Under the pieces are notes generated by a model, which was not told the origin of the DNA, made no database searches, and saw only the letters and a list, made by a program, of their open reading frames with translations. A stretch of DNA of 26,624 nt. Origin: DATEOR01 sp035273885. Its GTDB lineage: Bacteria; Actinomycetota; Thermoleophilia; Gaiellales; Gaiellaceae. The DNA is taken from positions 1-26,624 of the forward strand of contig DATEOR010000080.1 of the NCBI GenBank assembly GCA_035273885.1. Direction: 5' to 3'. Below, one piece after another: positions 25,273 through 26,624 of the stretch. A program made the position numbers and the translations under genes. Position 1 is the stretch's first letter. Each line of letters opens with the position of its first letter.

Positions 25273-25968
25273 ATGGCAAACGGCTCACTGACCTGGCTCG
25301 GCCACGCGACTTTCAGGCTCGACACGCCCGGAGGGAAGCGCATGTATGTCGATCCCTGGCTCGAGAACCCAAAGTGCCCCGACGACGAGAAAGAGCCCGA
25401 ACGCGTCGACCTGATCGCGCTCACACACGGGCACTCCGATCACGTCGGCCAAACCGTCGAGCTGGCGAAGAAGTTCGGCTGTCCGGTGATCGCGATGATC
25501 GAGCTCCGGGACTGGCTCACGGGTCAGGGACTTCCCGACGAGGCGTCCGAGGGCGGCAACAAGGGAGGCACGATCGAGAAGGAAGGCATCAAGGTCACGC
25601 TCGTGAACGCCTTCCACTCGTCGAGCTCGAACAACCTGGAGTACCTCGGCGAGCCGGCCGGGCTGATCGTCGAGCTCGAAGACGGCAAGAAGATCTACTT
25701 CGCCGGCGACACGTGCGTCTTCGGTGACATGCAGCTCATCGGCCGGATCTACGAGCCCGGCCTGGCCGTCCTGCCGATCGGCGACCACTACACGATGGGA
25801 CCGAAGGAAGCCGCAGTGGCGCTCGAGCTGCTCGGGGTCGGGCGCTGCATCCCGTGTCACTGGGGGACGTTCCCGCTCCTGACGGGGACTCCCGAGGCCT
25901 GCCGCGAGGCACTGACGACCGACTGCGAGATCGTCGGAATCTCGCCCGGCGACACCTACGACCTGTGA
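25273..25968 (+). CDS. UPF0173-type metal-dependent hydrolase (metallo-beta-lactamase fold)
   Basis: A 231-residue metallo-beta-lactamase-fold hydrolase of the UPF0173 type. The N-terminal TWLGHATFRL matches the family start. The metal motif THGHSDH gives H52, H54, D56 and H57; further ligands are H115 (NAFHSS), D146 (FAGDT) and H196 (PCHWGTFP). This is enough for a two-metal site. The ATG has GGAGG 6 nt upstream, the best site in this part. The substrate of the family is not established. Its stop overlaps the next GTG by 4 nt, so it heads a three-gene unit with the 93-residue protein and the DUF1028 gene. Confidence 0.93.
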   Translation: MANGSLTWLGHATFRLDTPGGKRMYVDPWLENPKCPDDEKEPERVDLIALTHGHSDHVGQTVELAKKFGCPVIAMIELRDWLTGQGLPDEASEGGNKGGTIEKEGIKVTLVNAFHSSSSNNLEYLGEPAGLIVELEDGKKIYFAGDTCVFGDMQLIGRIYEPGLAVLPIGDHYTMGPKEAAVALELLGVGRCIPCHWGTFPLLTGTPEACREALTTDCEIVGISPGDTYDL

Positions 25969-26246
25969 GAGAGCGCTGGTTCGGCGCCACGGGGCGGCGC
26001 GTGCCTGAGATCGCCGTCGAGGGCGAAGACGAGATCTCGCTCGACGACGCGCTCGTCCTCGACGGGGTGGACGACGTCGCCCGCCTCGAGGAGGCTCACG
26101 CTCAGGGGACTCCAGTGGTCGTTCGCGCGGCCACGGCTGACGCGGTCGGCGCCGCGCTCGAGCGGCCGGAAGTCGCGTGCGTGCTCGTCCCGCCGGAGGA
26201 GCGCGAGCTGCGGGACCTCGACTTCCGCCGACTGAAGTATGGCTAG
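25965..26246 (+). CDS. Unrecognised 93-residue acidic protein
   Basis: A small soluble protein with no signal peptide or membrane segment. Alternating patterns such as GTPVVVRAATADAVGAALE and VACVLVPPEERELRDLDF suggest an alpha/beta fold. It is acidic in the first half (EGEDEISLDDALVLDGVDDV) and has no cysteine or histidine cluster; I cannot name a family. The GTG at 25965 overlaps the UPF0173 stop (GTGA), and its end overlaps the DUF1028 ATG by 8 nt. This tight packing is the main evidence that it is real and acts with its neighbours. Confidence 0.7.
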   Translation: MRERWFGATGRRVPEIAVEGEDEISLDDALVLDGVDDVARLEEAHAQGTPVVVRAATADAVGAALERPEVACVLVPPEERELRDLDFRRLKYG

Positions 26247-26624
26247 GCCGTCGACCTACTCGATCGTCGCCTGCGACCTCGAGGCGGCCGAGTGGGGAGT
26301 GGCGGTGCAGTCCAAGTTCCTGGCCGTGGGCGCCGGAGTTCCGGCCGCGGAGCCGCACGTCGGGGCCATCGCCACCCAGGCGCTGGCCAACATGCGCTAC
26401 GGGCCCGACGGCCTCGCGCTTCTGCGGCAAGGGCTCTCGGCCGAGGAGGTCGTCCAGCGGCTCACCGAGTCCGACGAGGGCCGAGCCGACCGCCAGCTCG
26501 GGGTGGTCGACGCGCAGGGCCGCGCCGCCACGTACACCGGCGAGGCCTGCCTCGACTGGGCGGGCGGCACGACCGGCGACGGGTATGCGGCGCAGGGCAA
26601 CATCCTCGTATCCGAGGAGACCGT
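26239..26624 (+). CDS. DUF1028 (Ntn-hydrolase-like) protein, 3' truncated by window end
   Basis: Begins at ATG 26239 and is open to the last base; 128 complete codons are visible. The N-terminal STYSIVACD, then WGVAVQSKFLAVGAGVPAAEP, is characteristic of the DUF1028 family (usually about 220-300 residues), with further family features RYGPDGLALLRQGLSAEEVV and RQLGVVDAQGRAATYTG. The family is assigned to the Ntn-hydrolase fold, but its reaction is not settled. It overlaps the 93-residue gene by 8 nt. Start choice rests on the family N-terminus; the ribosome-binding site is weak. Confidence 0.9.
   Translation, partial: MARPSTYSIVACDLEAAEWGVAVQSKFLAVGAGVPAAEPHVGAIATQALANMRYGPDGLALLRQGLSAEEVVQRLTESDEGRADRQLGVVDAQGRAATYTGEACLDWAGGTTGDGYAAQGNILVSEET

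Overview
This 26.6 kb window is high-GC, densely packed chromosomal DNA. The gene families suggest Actinomycetota: an FprA/adrenodoxin-reductase-type ferredoxin-NADP reductase, a mycobacterial-like class II fumarase, and a complete 14-gene nuo operon with GTG/TTG starts and overlapping genes. The deep-branching Thermoleophilia are possible, but that is inference. I see no phage, transposon, CRISPR, tRNA or rRNA, and no gene-free stretch longer than 300 bases.

Layout. (1) 1-270 is the 3' end of a plus-strand gene, closed by a perfect 12-bp hairpin that also serves the convergent neighbour. (2) 343-6181 is a minus-strand block, in transcription order: an A-type iron-sulfur carrier (HesB/IscA), a pair of hairpins, an FprA-type ferredoxin-NADP reductase, a class II fumarase and a secreted M6 (immune inhibitor A-like) metalloprotease. 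(3) 6338-20270 is the full nuoA-N operon for proton-pumping NADH:quinone oxidoreductase (complex I), divergent from hesB. (4) 20270-24827 continues the same transcription unit with four extra genes: a disulfide-reductase-like flavoprotein coupled to nuoN, a stand-alone cyclic-nucleotide-binding (CNB) domain protein, a second flavoprotein, and a polytopic membrane class III nucleotide cyclase. (5) 24766-25203 is a small minus-strand membrane protein overlapping the 3' end of the cyclase gene. (6) 25273-26624 is a plus-strand run of a UPF0173 metallo-hydrolase, an unrecognised 93-residue protein and a DUF1028 (Ntn-hydrolase-like) gene cut by the window end.

How the genes work together. Complex I oxidises NADH and reduces quinone while pumping protons. 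The divergent iron-sulfur carrier could supply its many clusters. Fumarase and ferredoxin reductase fit the same central redox metabolism. The most interesting region is the operon tail: 18 consecutive genes run from nuoA to the cyclase with junction overlaps of 1-14 nt and one 12-nt gap. This places a possible cyclic-nucleotide synthesis and sensing module with two flavoproteins in the same transcription unit as complex I.

Three sequence details stand out. A perfect 13-bp inverted repeat covers the nuoG stop, part of the nuoH Shine-Dalgarno and the nuoH start codon. NuoL has glycine where the conserved proton-channel glutamate of transmembrane helix 5 is expected. Several tail proteins lack a hallmark residue: the reductase catalytic His, the CNB phosphate-binding Arg and the cyclase substrate Lys. 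All functional statements rest on reading motifs by eye; no searches were run.
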